Assembly (NCBI RefSeq): GCF_015687175.1
Contig: NZ_JADPQG010000004.1
Location: 372,001-436,000, forward strand
Direction of reading: 5' to 3'
DNA: 64,000 nucleotides
Source of the DNA: Reinekea sp. G2M2-21
Lineage (GTDB): Bacteria > Pseudomonadota > Gammaproteobacteria > Pseudomonadales > Natronospirillaceae
This document shows positions 52,020 to 60,394 of the stretch, piece after piece. The translations under genes were made by a program, and so were the position numbers. The stretch's first letter is position 1. Each line of letters starts with the position of its first letter. The notes below the pieces were generated by a model, which worked only from the letters and a program-made list of their open reading frames with translations, had not been told where the DNA came from and did not search any database.

Positions 52020-52115
52020 ATGAATGCATGGCGCAAACAATTAAATTGGTTTTTCCCAGCGTTGACACTGCTGGTGTTAGCTTTGAAATTGGTATTGGTT
52101 TTTTCCCACCATTGA
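52020..52115 (+). CDS. Putative 31-residue single-pass membrane protein
   Basis: An ATG preceded by GAGGAGC five to six bases upstream opens a frame of 31 codons and a stop. The product begins MNAWRKQLNWFF and continues into one hydrophobic helix ending in LVFSHH. A short positively charged N-terminus followed by a hydrophobic span is typical of bacterial membrane micropeptides. No family is recognised, and there is no support beyond the ribosome site and composition. Confidence 0.45.
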   Translation: MNAWRKQLNWFFPALTLLVLALKLVLVFSHH

Positions 52116-52226
52116 AGAAAGTGGTTATTTTCGACTTTAAGGCTATACTTTTTTGTAAAGCTAATTGTTTTTGTAGGATTCAGCCTAATAATGACATTAA
52201 AGCTTCATTGCTAAGAGAGGTGGTCT

Positions 52227-52343
52227 ATGGTTATTGTCACAGTTGTCGTTTTATGTGTTGCCATGATTGTATTAAGCCAGTCAAAGCCAACGTTACAGCC
52301 TATTCGTATTCGTTCTGAACGTTCAGACAAGCGCCGTAGGTAA
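52227..52343 (+). CDS. Putative 38-residue membrane protein with basic tail
   Basis: An ATG with GAGAGG about seven bases upstream opens 38 codons. The first 16 residues (MVIVTVVVLCVAMIVL) form one membrane helix, and the C-terminus is strongly basic (RSERSDKRRR), predicting a cytoplasmic tail. A TATACT -10-like hexamer lies at 52144-52149. It is 111 bases after the other micro-ORF; the two could be one small transcript. No family is recognised. Confidence 0.5.
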   Translation: MVIVTVVVLCVAMIVLSQSKPTLQPIRIRSERSDKRRR

Positions 52344-52396
52344 GAAAATGTACCTTCCTCAATGGATTGAGCAAGGATAACTAATCGCGCGATTGG

Positions 52397-52424
52397 TTGA
52401 TTATTGATCATTGGTGTTTATAAT
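52397..52424 (+). promoter_or_regulatory. Sigma-70 promoter upstream of the Bax-like gene
   Basis: -35 TTGATT, 16-base spacer, and a perfect -10 TATAAT, ending 38 bases before the likely TTG start. The flanking sequence TAATCGCGCG appears on both sides (52382 and 52421) as a direct repeat around the promoter. Confidence 0.7.
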
Positions 52425-52462
52425 CGCGCGCCTCACATGAACCCAGGGAAGGTGGCTATCTT

Positions 52463-53275
52463 TTGTCTCTGAAACCTCTTTTTACATGCCTGTTGATTTT
52501 CCTTAGTCTTGTTTCGTACAGTTCTGCGGCGGATCTTCCCGTGTTGTCTGCTCAATTTTCGATTGAATCCGCGGTATTGCCGGAAATGGCCGCCATCTCA
52601 GATGTCCGAGAGAAGAAGCAAACCTTTTTTGAGTTTCTGTATCCTATCGTCGCCAACATGAATCAAAAGGTTCAGGCAGAACGTGCTTGGCTTAAGTTGA
52701 TGGAAGCTGAAATTCGGCGCGATACCACATTAAGCTTGTGGCAGCAGTCGTTGTTAAGTGAACTGGCCGACTACTATAAAGTGGATGAGGAACTAGGCTC
52801 TGCTGAGTTTTTCCGAGAGATGTACTTGCGAGTGGATGTCATACCGGCTTCGCTGGTTTTGGCCCAAGCTGCCAACGAGAGCGCCTGGGGAACCAGCCGT
52901 TTTGCGGTTGAGGGTAACAATCTCTTTGGCCAATGGTGTTTCACCAAAGGTTGCGGCCTTGTCCCAAGTGGGCGAGATTCGGATGCGAAACACGAAGTTA
53001 AAGTGTTCGACTCTGTGTCGGATTCTGTGGCCAGCTACTTTCGCAACCTTAACACGCATCATCAGTACAATATGTTAAGAATCATCCGCGCAGAAATTCG
53101 TTTGCTGAAATTACCCGTCGACAGCACGTATCTGGCATGGGGTCTGGAAGGCTATAGTATTCGCGGAGAGCACTATATCCGTGAGTTAATAGATATGATT
53201 TCGCATAATAAGTTGCAGGATTACGATATGCCTGCGTTCTATGTGAAAGGTGACATACAGGTCGCGCTGGATTAG
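52463..53275 (+). CDS. Bax-like glucosaminidase domain protein
   Basis: 270 residues with an N-terminal signal peptide (LFTCLLIFLSLVSYSSAADL) and a peptidoglycan glucosaminidase domain at ~130-260. The catalytic glutamate is in QAANESAWGTSRFA, followed by GNNLFGQWCFT and YFRNLNTHHQYNML. It resembles E. coli Bax and the FlgJ/mannosyl-glycoprotein glucosaminidase group. TTG 52463 is the apparent start, with GGAAGG ten bases upstream; no usable ATG precedes the signal peptide. Confidence 0.88.
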   Translation: MSLKPLFTCLLIFLSLVSYSSAADLPVLSAQFSIESAVLPEMAAISDVREKKQTFFEFLYPIVANMNQKVQAERAWLKLMEAEIRRDTTLSLWQQSLLSELADYYKVDEELGSAEFFREMYLRVDVIPASLVLAQAANESAWGTSRFAVEGNNLFGQWCFTKGCGLVPSGRDSDAKHEVKVFDSVSDSVASYFRNLNTHHQYNMLRIIRAEIRLLKLPVDSTYLAWGLEGYSIRGEHYIRELIDMISHNKLQDYDMPAFYVKGDIQVALD

Positions 53276-53421
53276 CCTGATAAATGCTCGGCTTTATTCT
53301 GAATCTAAGGCATCAAAAACTGATATGGCCATAGTTAAAGGGCGGTTTGTTGTCGTCTTTCCTTGATTATTGTTGCCCGAATGAAGTAAAACACAGTTTT
53401 TGCGTTCATAGGGTCGTCAAC

Positions 53422-54033
53422 ATGTTTTCTGGTATCGTACAAAACAAAACTCCCATCTCCATTGAGCGTTCGCTCGACCAATTAAAAACCTTTTCTATTG
53501 AATTAACGCAAAGGCAGCAGACCGATTTGCAGATCGGGGCGAGTATTGCCCTAAATGGGGTTTGCTTGACGGTGACGCAGATTGTCGGTGGCCGAGCGTA
53601 TTTCGACGTTATGATGGAAACGCTGCGCATCACCAATTTAGGGGCCCTTCAAAAGGGGGATATCATCAATGTTGAGCGTGCTGCTCGATTTGGTGATGAC
53701 ATTGGTGGGCACAGTATGTCGGGTCACGTGTCGGCTTGTATTGCGGTGTCGAAAATCGAATATCCCGAAAATAACCGGATCATTTGGTTCAGCATAGATC
53801 CCCAGCAACGTAAGTACCTTTTTCCGAAAGGTTTTGTCGGTCTGAATGGCTGCAGCTTGACGATCGGAGAAGTCACTCAGGATCAGTTCAATGTGTATCT
53901 GATACCTGAAACGCTGTCTGTCACTACCTTTGGTGAGCTCTCAGAGGGCGATCAAGTAAATATCGAGTACGATGCGCAAACGCAGGCTATTGTCGACACA
54001 TTGGAGCGCATGAAAGAGGACGGTCGATTGTGA
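53422..54033 (+). CDS. ribE: Riboflavin synthase
   Basis: 203 residues forming two lumazine-binding barrels: N-terminal MFSGIVQ and IALNGVCLTVTQI, the join GGHSMSGHVSACI, and the second barrel GLNGCSLTIGEVT. It is closest to the E. coli-type riboflavin synthase (called ribC in E. coli) and dismutates dimethylribityllumazine to riboflavin. It stands apart from other rib genes, and no FMN riboswitch is visible in the 146 bases upstream. It overlaps the elaA-like gene by one base (TGATG). Confidence 0.93.
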   Translation: MFSGIVQNKTPISIERSLDQLKTFSIELTQRQQTDLQIGASIALNGVCLTVTQIVGGRAYFDVMMETLRITNLGALQKGDIINVERAARFGDDIGGHSMSGHVSACIAVSKIEYPENNRIIWFSIDPQQRKYLFPKGFVGLNGCSLTIGEVTQDQFNVYLIPETLSVTTFGELSEGDQVNIEYDAQTQAIVDTLERMKEDGRL

Positions 54034-54521
54034 TGGACTATCGTCAAACGTCTGACTCGCTTGTGATTCGTTGCCTGCCATTTGAGCAACTGGATACCAA
54101 TACGCTATACGATCTGCTGAGTTTACGCATGTCGGTTTTTTGCGTAGAGCAGAATTGCCCCTATCAGGATGCGGATGGCAAAGATCAGAATGCCTGGCAT
54201 GTATTAGCTTATCGTCAAGGCGAGCTGGTGGGCACTGCCAGAGTGCTGACGCCTGGTGTCTCCTATACCGATGCCTGTTCGATTGGGCGAGTCGCCAATC
54301 GCATTGATCAACGCGGTCGGAAAGTCGGTCAACAGGTGATGCAAAGGGCAGTGCGTGAGTGTGAAACCTTATTTCCGGATTTCCCGATTCGCATCGGTGC
54401 TCAACGCTATCTGACGAATTTTTACCGGCAGTTTGGTTTTGAAGTGTCTTCTTCGGCGTTTCTTGAAGATGGCATTGTACATGTGTCTATGGAGAAGCCT
54501 GCGTTGTCAGTGGTCCGCTAA
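54033..54521 (+). CDS. elaA: GNAT acetyltransferase, ElaA family
   Basis: A 162-residue GNAT protein matching ElaA: LYDLLSLRMSVFCVEQNCPY followed by QDADGKDQNAWHVLAYR, the acetyl-CoA loop RGRKVGQQVMQRAVREC, and LTNFYRQFGFE. The substrate is unknown. It starts at the ATG of the TGATG overlap with ribE. Its last 15 bases overlap the end of the convergent GntR gene. Confidence 0.9.
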   Translation: MDYRQTSDSLVIRCLPFEQLDTNTLYDLLSLRMSVFCVEQNCPYQDADGKDQNAWHVLAYRQGELVGTARVLTPGVSYTDACSIGRVANRIDQRGRKVGQQVMQRAVRECETLFPDFPIRIGAQRYLTNFYRQFGFEVSSSAFLEDGIVHVSMEKPALSVVR

Positions 54522-55184
54522 GATGCGGTCGACGAAGGCCATATGCTCTTGGGCAAGGGTTCTGGCTTTGTCCGGTTTTCGGTAATAAATACTCTCGAAC
54601 AAAGCCGTGTGTTGCTTCATGAGCCGTAACCGTGTCTCTGGCCGCCGCGATAATGTACCGATGTTTTGAGTCACGTTCGCCCGTAGCAGTGAGAACAGGC
54701 TTTTCAGGCTTTGGGCCAATATACGGTTGCCACTGGCTTCGGCAATCGCCAGATGAAAACGGGCGTCAGCCAATCCTTCTGCTTTTAGATCCTGAGTGAT
54801 ATGAGCGTGTTTCAGGTGCCGATGCGCGCGCTCTAAAGCTCTGAGATGCGTCTGTGTTGCTCGGCTGGCAGCAAGATAAGCGCACTGCGATTCAATAGCC
54901 AGGCGGTATTCTCGCAATTCCCCATGACTGAGTTCTACATTGTTCCAAACAAACAATTCTGCCTGAGTGTTGGTTTCTGAGGATTGGATATAATGCCCGG
55001 ATCCTTGCAGTGAACGAATCAGTCCCCGTTGTTTTAACGTGGTAATCGCTTCGCGAACTGTGGCTCGACTTGCGTTAAATGACGTCGCTAAGTCACGCTC
55101 TGAAGGCAGCTTGGTATCGACAGGCCAGATATGCTGTTCAATATTTAACAACATTTGGTCCAATAGCAGGTTTAGCTTCGTCAT
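54507..55184 (-). CDS. GntR/FadR-family regulator (LldR/PdhR-like)
   Basis: 225 residues: a winged helix at ~20-75 with LPSERDLATSFNASRATVRE and an FCD ligand domain at ~90-215 with metal-type His residues (DARFHLAIAEASGN). It is divergent from a D-lactate-type dehydrogenase gene, the usual setting of lactate-responsive LldR. A palindrome of PdhR/LldR type lies directly at its start codon, which indicates autoregulation. The effector is inferred. Confidence 0.87.
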   Translation of the reverse strand: MTKLNLLLDQMLLNIEQHIWPVDTKLPSERDLATSFNASRATVREAITTLKQRGLIRSLQGSGHYIQSSETNTQAELFVWNNVELSHGELREYRLAIESQCAYLAASRATQTHLRALERAHRHLKHAHITQDLKAEGLADARFHLAIAEASGNRILAQSLKSLFSLLRANVTQNIGTLSRRPETRLRLMKQHTALFESIYYRKPDKARTLAQEHMAFVDRILADH

Positions 55185-55200
55185 ATTGGTCAGACCAGTT
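55185..55200. promoter_or_regulatory. Putative GntR operator at the regulator's start codon
   Basis: ATTGGT-CAG-ACCAGT matches the PdhR/LldR-type operator ATTGGT-NNN-ACCAAT at 11 of 12 arm positions. It abuts the regulator ATG (54507-55184), so the repressor would block its own initiation and possibly the divergent promoter. Confidence 0.65.
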
Positions 55201-55514
55201 GGTGGATATTCTTGTTATAGTGCCAGCAGGGTGCTCGAAACAAGTCTGTTGGCGACCAAATCCGACTAAAGTAGGGCGTGGTGGCGTCGGAGGAGCCGTG
55301 GTAGGTGGTTACAATTTGTGGTGTCGGGTCTGGTGCATTACATTCCATAGCGGCATGTGGAACATTGACAGGTAGAGTCACTGTGTTGGCAAAGGTTTGA
55401 AGTTCATGGTTGCGACGGACTGTCGCTTTTGAAACGGCATTGGCTCCAATATCAGCGAACTATTAATACTGCCCTTTAACGCCATTTAGAATAATAACAA
55501 CGGGAGCAAAATCT
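55201..55514. other. Intergenic region upstream of the dehydrogenase
   Basis: No gene seen. It should contain the divergent promoters. A second small palindrome, ATTGG-CT-CCAAT near 55438, could be another regulator half-site pair but lacks the 3-base centre of the first. Confidence 0.5.
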
Positions 55515-58346
55515 TTGTTTGAATCTTATCTGCGAGAGTTACATATCCATATACCCACTGAGCGGATCATCACTGACGAATTCCGGAGATTTGCCTACAG
55601 TACGGACGCTAGTTTCTACCGTTTGCTGCCTGCTGCGATTGTTCTGGCGGATAACGAACAGGAAATCGTCACACTCATTCATCTGGCGCAGCGGCATAAA
55701 GTGCCATTAACCTTTCGCGCGGCTGGCACCAGCCTCTCTGGACAAGCCGTGACGGACAGCGTGTTGATTATGTTGACAGAAGAATGGCAGAAACTGCGTA
55801 TTGAACCATTGGGTGAAGTGATTCACTTGCAGCCGGGCGTTATTGGGGCAAAAGCAAACCGCGCCCTGCAACCTTTCGGGCGTAAAATTGGTCCGGATCC
55901 TGCCTCAATAAACGCCTGTAAAATAGGCGGTATCGTTGCCAACAACGCCAGTGGTATGTGCTGCGGCACTAAGCATAACAGTTACCACACGTTGCGCGAT
56001 CTGCGGGTCATTCTGGCTGATGGAGCCATGTTGGACACGCGGGATGCTAACAATGTTGCTCGTTTTCGAGAAACGCATCGGGAATTATTAGCCGGACTAT
56101 TGGGTATTCGGGAAGAACTCCTCAATAACCCGTCACTCGCCGAGAAAGTTCGTCACAAATACCGGCTGAAAAATACGACCGGTTATGGTCTCAACGCGTT
56201 TCTCGATTACGAGGACCCGGTTGATATTCTTTGTCATTTGCTGGTCGGTTCTGAGGGTACGCTGGGGTTTATCAGTGAGGTGACCCTATCTACAGTCGAA
56301 GACTTGCAGTGGCGCGCTTCTGCCATGGTGGCATTTGTGGACTTGTCTGATTGTGCGGAGACCGTGTCGCGGCTGCGATCAACTCCGGTGGATGCGGTGG
56401 AGTTGCTGGATGCAAGGTCTCTGGCGTCTGTTGCACATATGCCAGGTTTACCTGCATTCGCAAAAAATTTCCCACCGAACGGTGGCGTCTTGCTGATCGA
56501 TGTTCGTGGTGCAGATGCGGCGTTATTGAACAGCAACATTGAGCTGGTTCAGTCGGTGCTGACTGATGGAACCATATTGGACAGTACCGGCTTTACTACC
56601 GATGTAACGACGATTGAAGGCTACTGGAACATTCGTAAGGGAACATTCCCGGCCGTTGGCGCTGTGCGCGAAGCGGGTACCACCGTGATCATCGAAGATG
56701 TGGCGTTTCCGATTGACCAATTAGCGGACGGTGTTACTCGGTTACAGCAGTTGTTTGATCAATTTAATTACAGAGAGGCAATCATCTTCGGTCATGCCCT
56801 GGAGGGCAATTTACACTTTGTGTTTACTCAATCTTTTGAAGATGATCAGGAAGTGGCGCGTTATCAGCAGTTTATGGACGCCGTATCCCAACTGGTGGCA
56901 GTTGAGTTTGGAGGCTCTCTGAAGGCTGAACACGGTACCGGCCGGAATATGGCGCCTTTTGTTGAGCTGGAATGGGGCGTTGATGCTTACCAGATCATGC
57001 AAAGATTAAAAGGTTTGTTCGATCCTCAAGGTATTCTTAATCCCGGGGTCATTTTGAATTCAGACCAACAAGTCCACTTAAAAAACCTGAAGTCCATGAC
57101 AAAATCTGACGAGACGATTGACCGTTGTATCGAGTGTGGATTTTGTGAAGACGTATGCCCGAGTAAGAACCTGAGCTTAACGCCCAGGCAACGTATCGCG
57201 ACATATCGTGAAACCCAGCGCAGGCAGCTTAAAAAGGAGGCAATTCCGAGCCAATGGGACCGGGATTTCAACCGCTTGGCCATTGATACCTGTGCGGCCA
57301 CCGGTCTGTGTGAAATGAAATGTCCGGTAGGCATTAATACCGGTAATCTGGTTTTGAAACTGCGTTCCCGTGAAAATCACCGCTACAAGACTCTTGCCTC
57401 GGGAATGTCGCGTCATTTTGCGGCCCTTGCCAGTTGGGCAAGATTAGGCTTAGTCATGAGCTATCTTTGCCAAACCCTATTGGGTGCCGAGCGGCTGGAG
57501 CGGTGGAGTTGGGGGCTGCGCAAGATGACCAAACAAAGAACCCCGGTATGGTTGGCCACCACACCGGGCCGCACTAAGCCGATCTATGCGCGCAACGAGC
57601 GTATTGATCCGACAGCCCAGGATACTGTTGTTTACTGGTCGTCCTGTGTCAGCCAATCAATGGGCAAGTCTACCCAAGATGACCGGGTCAGCATCCCCAA
57701 GGCGGTGCAAAGCGTATTGGCCAAAGCGCAACTGAAAGTTGTGTATCCGCAGCCGACTCGCGGCTTGTGCTGCGGTCAGCCGTTCCGTTCTAAAGGGCAT
57801 CAACAGGTTGCCGACCGGATGATGAACGAGGTACTGGATGCCCTCTGGGAGGTTTCCAGTGGTGGTCGATACCCCATTTTGTCGGATACCAGCCCCTGCG
57901 CGTTGCAATTGAAGGAATCTGCTCGTAAGCGTGGCCTGCATTTATACGATTCCAGTGAATTTATTGATCGGTTTTTATTGAATCGCCTAACGGTACAGCC
58001 AGAATCCGCAAAAGTGGCGGTGCATTTGACTTGCAGTACTCAAAAGCAGGGCATTGAAGCCAGCGTGATTCGGGTTTTGAACAAGTTGGCGCCGAATTGG
58101 GTACGGCCCGAGGACATCGGCTGTTGTGGTTTTGCCGGTGATAAAGGCTTCACACAACCGGAACTGAATGTTTCCGCGCTTAGTGAATTGGCGGTGAAAG
58201 TAAAAGACTGTGACTATGGAATTTCAACCAGTCGAACCTGCGAGATCGGCCTCAGCCGACAAAGCGGGCTTGTGTACTATTCGTTATTTGAAGTGCTAGA
58301 CCGGCATTCACAGACCTTTCCAAATTTGGATACTTCAGATGATTAA
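55515..58346 (+). CDS. FAD-linked Fe-S D-lactate/2-hydroxyacid dehydrogenase (LldE/Dld-II type)
   Basis: A 943-residue fusion: an FAD-binding PCMH domain (~35-260; FRAAGTSLSGQAV, GPDPASINACKIGGIVANN), an FAD-oxidase C domain (EHGTGRNMAPFVELEWG), two [4Fe-4S] motifs (CIECGFCEDVCP and CAATGLCEMKCP) and a C-terminal CCG region (GLCCGQPF, DIGCCGFAGDKG). Its size and order match the quinone-linked D-lactate dehydrogenase (about 940 residues) of Pseudomonas lld operons; D-2-hydroxyglutarate is an alternative substrate. It starts with TTG behind GGGAG and faces an LldR-like regulator. No lactate permease is present. Confidence 0.9.
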   Translation: MFESYLRELHIHIPTERIITDEFRRFAYSTDASFYRLLPAAIVLADNEQEIVTLIHLAQRHKVPLTFRAAGTSLSGQAVTDSVLIMLTEEWQKLRIEPLGEVIHLQPGVIGAKANRALQPFGRKIGPDPASINACKIGGIVANNASGMCCGTKHNSYHTLRDLRVILADGAMLDTRDANNVARFRETHRELLAGLLGIREELLNNPSLAEKVRHKYRLKNTTGYGLNAFLDYEDPVDILCHLLVGSEGTLGFISEVTLSTVEDLQWRASAMVAFVDLSDCAETVSRLRSTPVDAVELLDARSLASVAHMPGLPAFAKNFPPNGGVLLIDVRGADAALLNSNIELVQSVLTDGTILDSTGFTTDVTTIEGYWNIRKGTFPAVGAVREAGTTVIIEDVAFPIDQLADGVTRLQQLFDQFNYREAIIFGHALEGNLHFVFTQSFEDDQEVARYQQFMDAVSQLVAVEFGGSLKAEHGTGRNMAPFVELEWGVDAYQIMQRLKGLFDPQGILNPGVILNSDQQVHLKNLKSMTKSDETIDRCIECGFCEDVCPSKNLSLTPRQRIATYRETQRRQLKKEAIPSQWDRDFNRLAIDTCAATGLCEMKCPVGINTGNLVLKLRSRENHRYKTLASGMSRHFAALASWARLGLVMSYLCQTLLGAERLERWSWGLRKMTKQRTPVWLATTPGRTKPIYARNERIDPTAQDTVVYWSSCVSQSMGKSTQDDRVSIPKAVQSVLAKAQLKVVYPQPTRGLCCGQPFRSKGHQQVADRMMNEVLDALWEVSSGGRYPILSDTSPCALQLKESARKRGLHLYDSSEFIDRFLLNRLTVQPESAKVAVHLTCSTQKQGIEASVIRVLNKLAPNWVRPEDIGCCGFAGDKGFTQPELNVSALSELAVKVKDCDYGISTSRTCEIGLSRQSGLVYYSLFEVLDRHSQTFPNLDTSDD

Positions 58347-59057
58347 GTCGATTTCAGCTCAGGATCTGAACTCTTGGCTTGAATTGCGCCAGCAGTTGTG
58401 GGGACATTGTTCAACTGAACAGCACTTGTCGGAGATAAAGCAGCTACTAGGCCAGCCTGAACGCTTTCAACAGTGGATGTCCACAAATGACCAGGGTATC
58501 GCAGACGGGTTTCTGGAGGGGGCGGTGCGAATGGAATATGTCAATGGTACGCAATCGTCACCGGTTGGTTATGGGGCCTGTTAACACTAGTTTAATCTAG
58601 CGTTGTTACGTTCTAAAAACCGTCCAATCAAGGCACGAGAAGCGTCGTATGGTTACTCCATAACAGCGGCGAGTAAAAAAGATTGACGGTTTATTAGGCG
58701 TAACCCGAAGGGCCGGGATCAATTCAGCGACAGGCATCGTTGTCATTTGCTCCTGTAATTAGCTACATATAGCGCATTCCGCCTCGTTGTCACTGTATTG
58801 ACCGATGGCAACGCCCATGAAAATAGTGTTAACAGGCCCTAGAAGGTATCTTCGTAACAAAAGCGGCCAGACGATGCGGTATTGCCAAGTTGCTCGTCGA
58901 CAAGGCGTTAGGGTGGTTCAGTCTTGTGGGGTGTGAGGAAGTTGCTGTTGACACTGAAATAGACAACGAGGTGAGGCAGGTGGTGCACAAATCACTGGGC
59001 TTCGAGGAAACAGAGCGAGTCGTTTACTTCCGTAAACGACTCGCTAAAAATAACTAA
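58339..59057 (+). pseudogene. AAC(6')-like GNAT acetyltransferase, split by a MITE
   Basis: The left part encodes residues like DLNSWLELRQQLWG and MEYVNGTQSSPVGY; after the element the frame resumes at 58839 as LEGIFVTKAARRCGIAKLLV and ends in FEETERVVYFRKRLAKNN. Deleting 58573-58838 restores a continuous protein of about 150 residues with the normal aminoglycoside 6'-N-acetyltransferase order, including the GYLEGI junction. In its present state translation stops inside the element. Its ATG overlaps the dehydrogenase stop (eight bases), and its end overlaps the ChrR stop. Confidence 0.9.
58573..58839. mobile_element. MITE-like element 3, inserted in the acetyltransferase gene
   Basis: The ends read GGGCCTGTTAACACTA-(G/T)-TTT in inverted orientation, a perfect 16-bp repeat extended to about 24 of 30 matches. 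Inside, AAACCGTC and GACGGTTT form a second inverted pair. It has no open frame for a transposase. The termini differ from elements 1 and 2, so it is a different family. A clear target duplication is not seen. Confidence 0.85.
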
Positions 59058-59704
59058 GGCTTCAGAAAGGGATTTACTATCCAGCCCAATGGGCCGGTAA
59101 TTTTAACGGGAGCCTCCACGATGGACAGCAACCAGCAGTCACCATCTGCGTCAGCCTGAGGTGAGTGAAAATGTTCCTTCGACAAGTGAATGAAATCACC
59201 CGGACCATAAGAGCCCATTTCGTCCGAAAACCCCCCTTCAATGACCACGCTGATCTCATTGCCACGGTGCGTGTGATGAGGCACTCGACCACCTGAGGTC
59301 ATGTGATGTAAGCCAAGGATCATCCCCGTCTCATCTTTCAGAAGCCTGCTGACTCGCAGATTTTTCATCGGCTTCTGCCAGGTCAAAGATTCGGTGTCTC
59401 GTTTAATCAGCTTTTCAATCACCGGCGGGAAGCGCGTCGGCGATTTCGCCACGCGTTCCTGAACAGCAGGCACCTGAGGTGCTTGTTTGATCTTTGCCAT
59501 CAGGCTGTCGAAGCTGCCTGTAGACAGAGACAACGCCTGCTGCTGTTCAAAGACGACTGCCGCTGTACTTTCAATTTCATTCACATGATGTCGGCAATCT
59601 GCACAGAAATGCAGGTGAGTCGAAATCGCAATACTGAGCGCAGTAGATCCGGAACCGCTGGAATATTCAATCAGTTGATCGCTGCTTGGGTGCCAGTTGC
59701 TCAT
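59054..59704 (-). CDS. chrR: ChrR-like zinc anti-sigma factor with cupin domain
   Basis: A 216-residue anti-sigma factor of the RpoE-ChrR (ECF11) type. The zinc anti-sigma motif H-x3-C-x2-C is HLHFCADC at residues ~31-38. The C-terminal cupin (~110-200) has HHTHRGNEISVVIEGGF and HLSKEHFHSP with metal ligands. In the Rhodobacter system singlet oxygen releases the sigma factor. Its start overlaps the sigma gene's stop by four bases. Confidence 0.9.
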   Translation of the reverse strand: MSNWHPSSDQLIEYSSGSGSTALSIAISTHLHFCADCRHHVNEIESTAAVVFEQQQALSLSTGSFDSLMAKIKQAPQVPAVQERVAKSPTRFPPVIEKLIKRDTESLTWQKPMKNLRVSRLLKDETGMILGLHHMTSGGRVPHHTHRGNEISVVIEGGFSDEMGSYGPGDFIHLSKEHFHSPQADADGDCWLLSIVEAPVKITGPLGWIVNPFLKP

Positions 59705-60282
59705 AATTCGGTTGCTCCCAAGTGTACTTTAAGTTTTTGCATGGCCAGTCGTACTCGGCTTTTTACTGTCCCTAACGGAAGGTTAAGTTCGTCAGCCACC
59801 TCCTGATGGCTTTTGTCTTCAAGAAAAACCTTGGCGACAATCTGTTTTTGCTCAATGGGCAGTTTATTCAATTCTTGCTGTACGTGATTCTGGATTCGGC
59901 TTTCTCTGATTTCGCCAAAGAGGTTAGTGTCGCCCTCCAGATCCCAAACGTCATCGGCGTCAATATCGTTTTGATACTTGCTAAGTTTCCTCAGCATATC
60001 AATGCGTTGGTTACGAGCGATGGTGAAGATCCAGGTCGAGGGCGCCGCTTTTCGTCGATCAAAGAGCGCCGCTTTCCGCCAAATAGACAGCATAACCTCC
60101 TGCACAAGCTCTTCAGGAAGATGATCTCCTTGATAGTGCAAGCCAGAGGACACCCCAAAGGCTTTAATCAGAGGGCCAAAGTGTTCGAATATTGCCTGAA
60201 AAGCTTCGGTATCCTGACGAGTGGCTACCAATTCCAGCAGGTCGGCGTAATGCTCACGCTCCTGCAGCTGCTGTTCGGTCAT
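59701..60282 (-). CDS. ECF sigma factor, RpoE/ECF11 group
   Basis: A 193-residue extracytoplasmic-function sigma factor. Region 2 shows LPEELVQEVMLSIWRKAALFD and WIFTIARNQRIDMLRK; region 4 shows KLPIEQKQIVAKVFLEDKSHQEVADELNLPLGTVKSR (in parts). It pairs with the ChrR-like gene by overlap. ATG 60282 follows AAGG at eight bases and is chosen over 60333. A promoter matching ECF11 lies upstream, so it probably controls itself. Confidence 0.92.
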   Translation of the reverse strand: MTEQQLQEREHYADLLELVATRQDTEAFQAIFEHFGPLIKAFGVSSGLHYQGDHLPEELVQEVMLSIWRKAALFDRRKAAPSTWIFTIARNQRIDMLRKLSKYQNDIDADDVWDLEGDTNLFGEIRESRIQNHVQQELNKLPIEQKQIVAKVFLEDKSHQEVADELNLPLGTVKSRVRLAMQKLKVHLGATEL

Positions 60283-60365
60283 TGCTTTACCTTTACGGGT
60301 ATTGCGAGGGTCGATGTAAGCCAACGCTGCCATTGATAAATCTGCCTGTCATTGAAACGTATCCA

Positions 60366-60394
60366 TTTTACGACGGCAGTCGTTTTCCAGATCA
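60366..60394 (-). promoter_or_regulatory. ECF11-type autoregulatory promoter
   Basis: On the minus strand, TGATCT, 18 bases, then TAAAA, closely matching the RpoE/ChrR consensus TGATCC-N18-TAAGA. It lies about 85 bases upstream of the sigma gene ATG and overlaps the stop codon of yjgA. Confidence 0.7.

Larger units (their letters stand above)
51815..52462. other. 650-base intergenic region between DUF1820 and Bax-like genes
   Basis: It contains a stem-loop, two putative micro-membrane-protein ORFs, a -10-like sequence for the second, and the promoter of the Bax-like gene. No longer gene or structured RNA was recognised. Confidence 0.6.

Noticed and set aside
53276-53421. Possible FMN riboswitch before ribE
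   Set aside because: The leader is only 146 bases and I could not find the conserved RFN element segments.
59806-60336. 176-residue plus-strand frame opposite the ECF sigma gene
   Set aside because: Antisense shadow; the sigma factor frame has all conserved regions.
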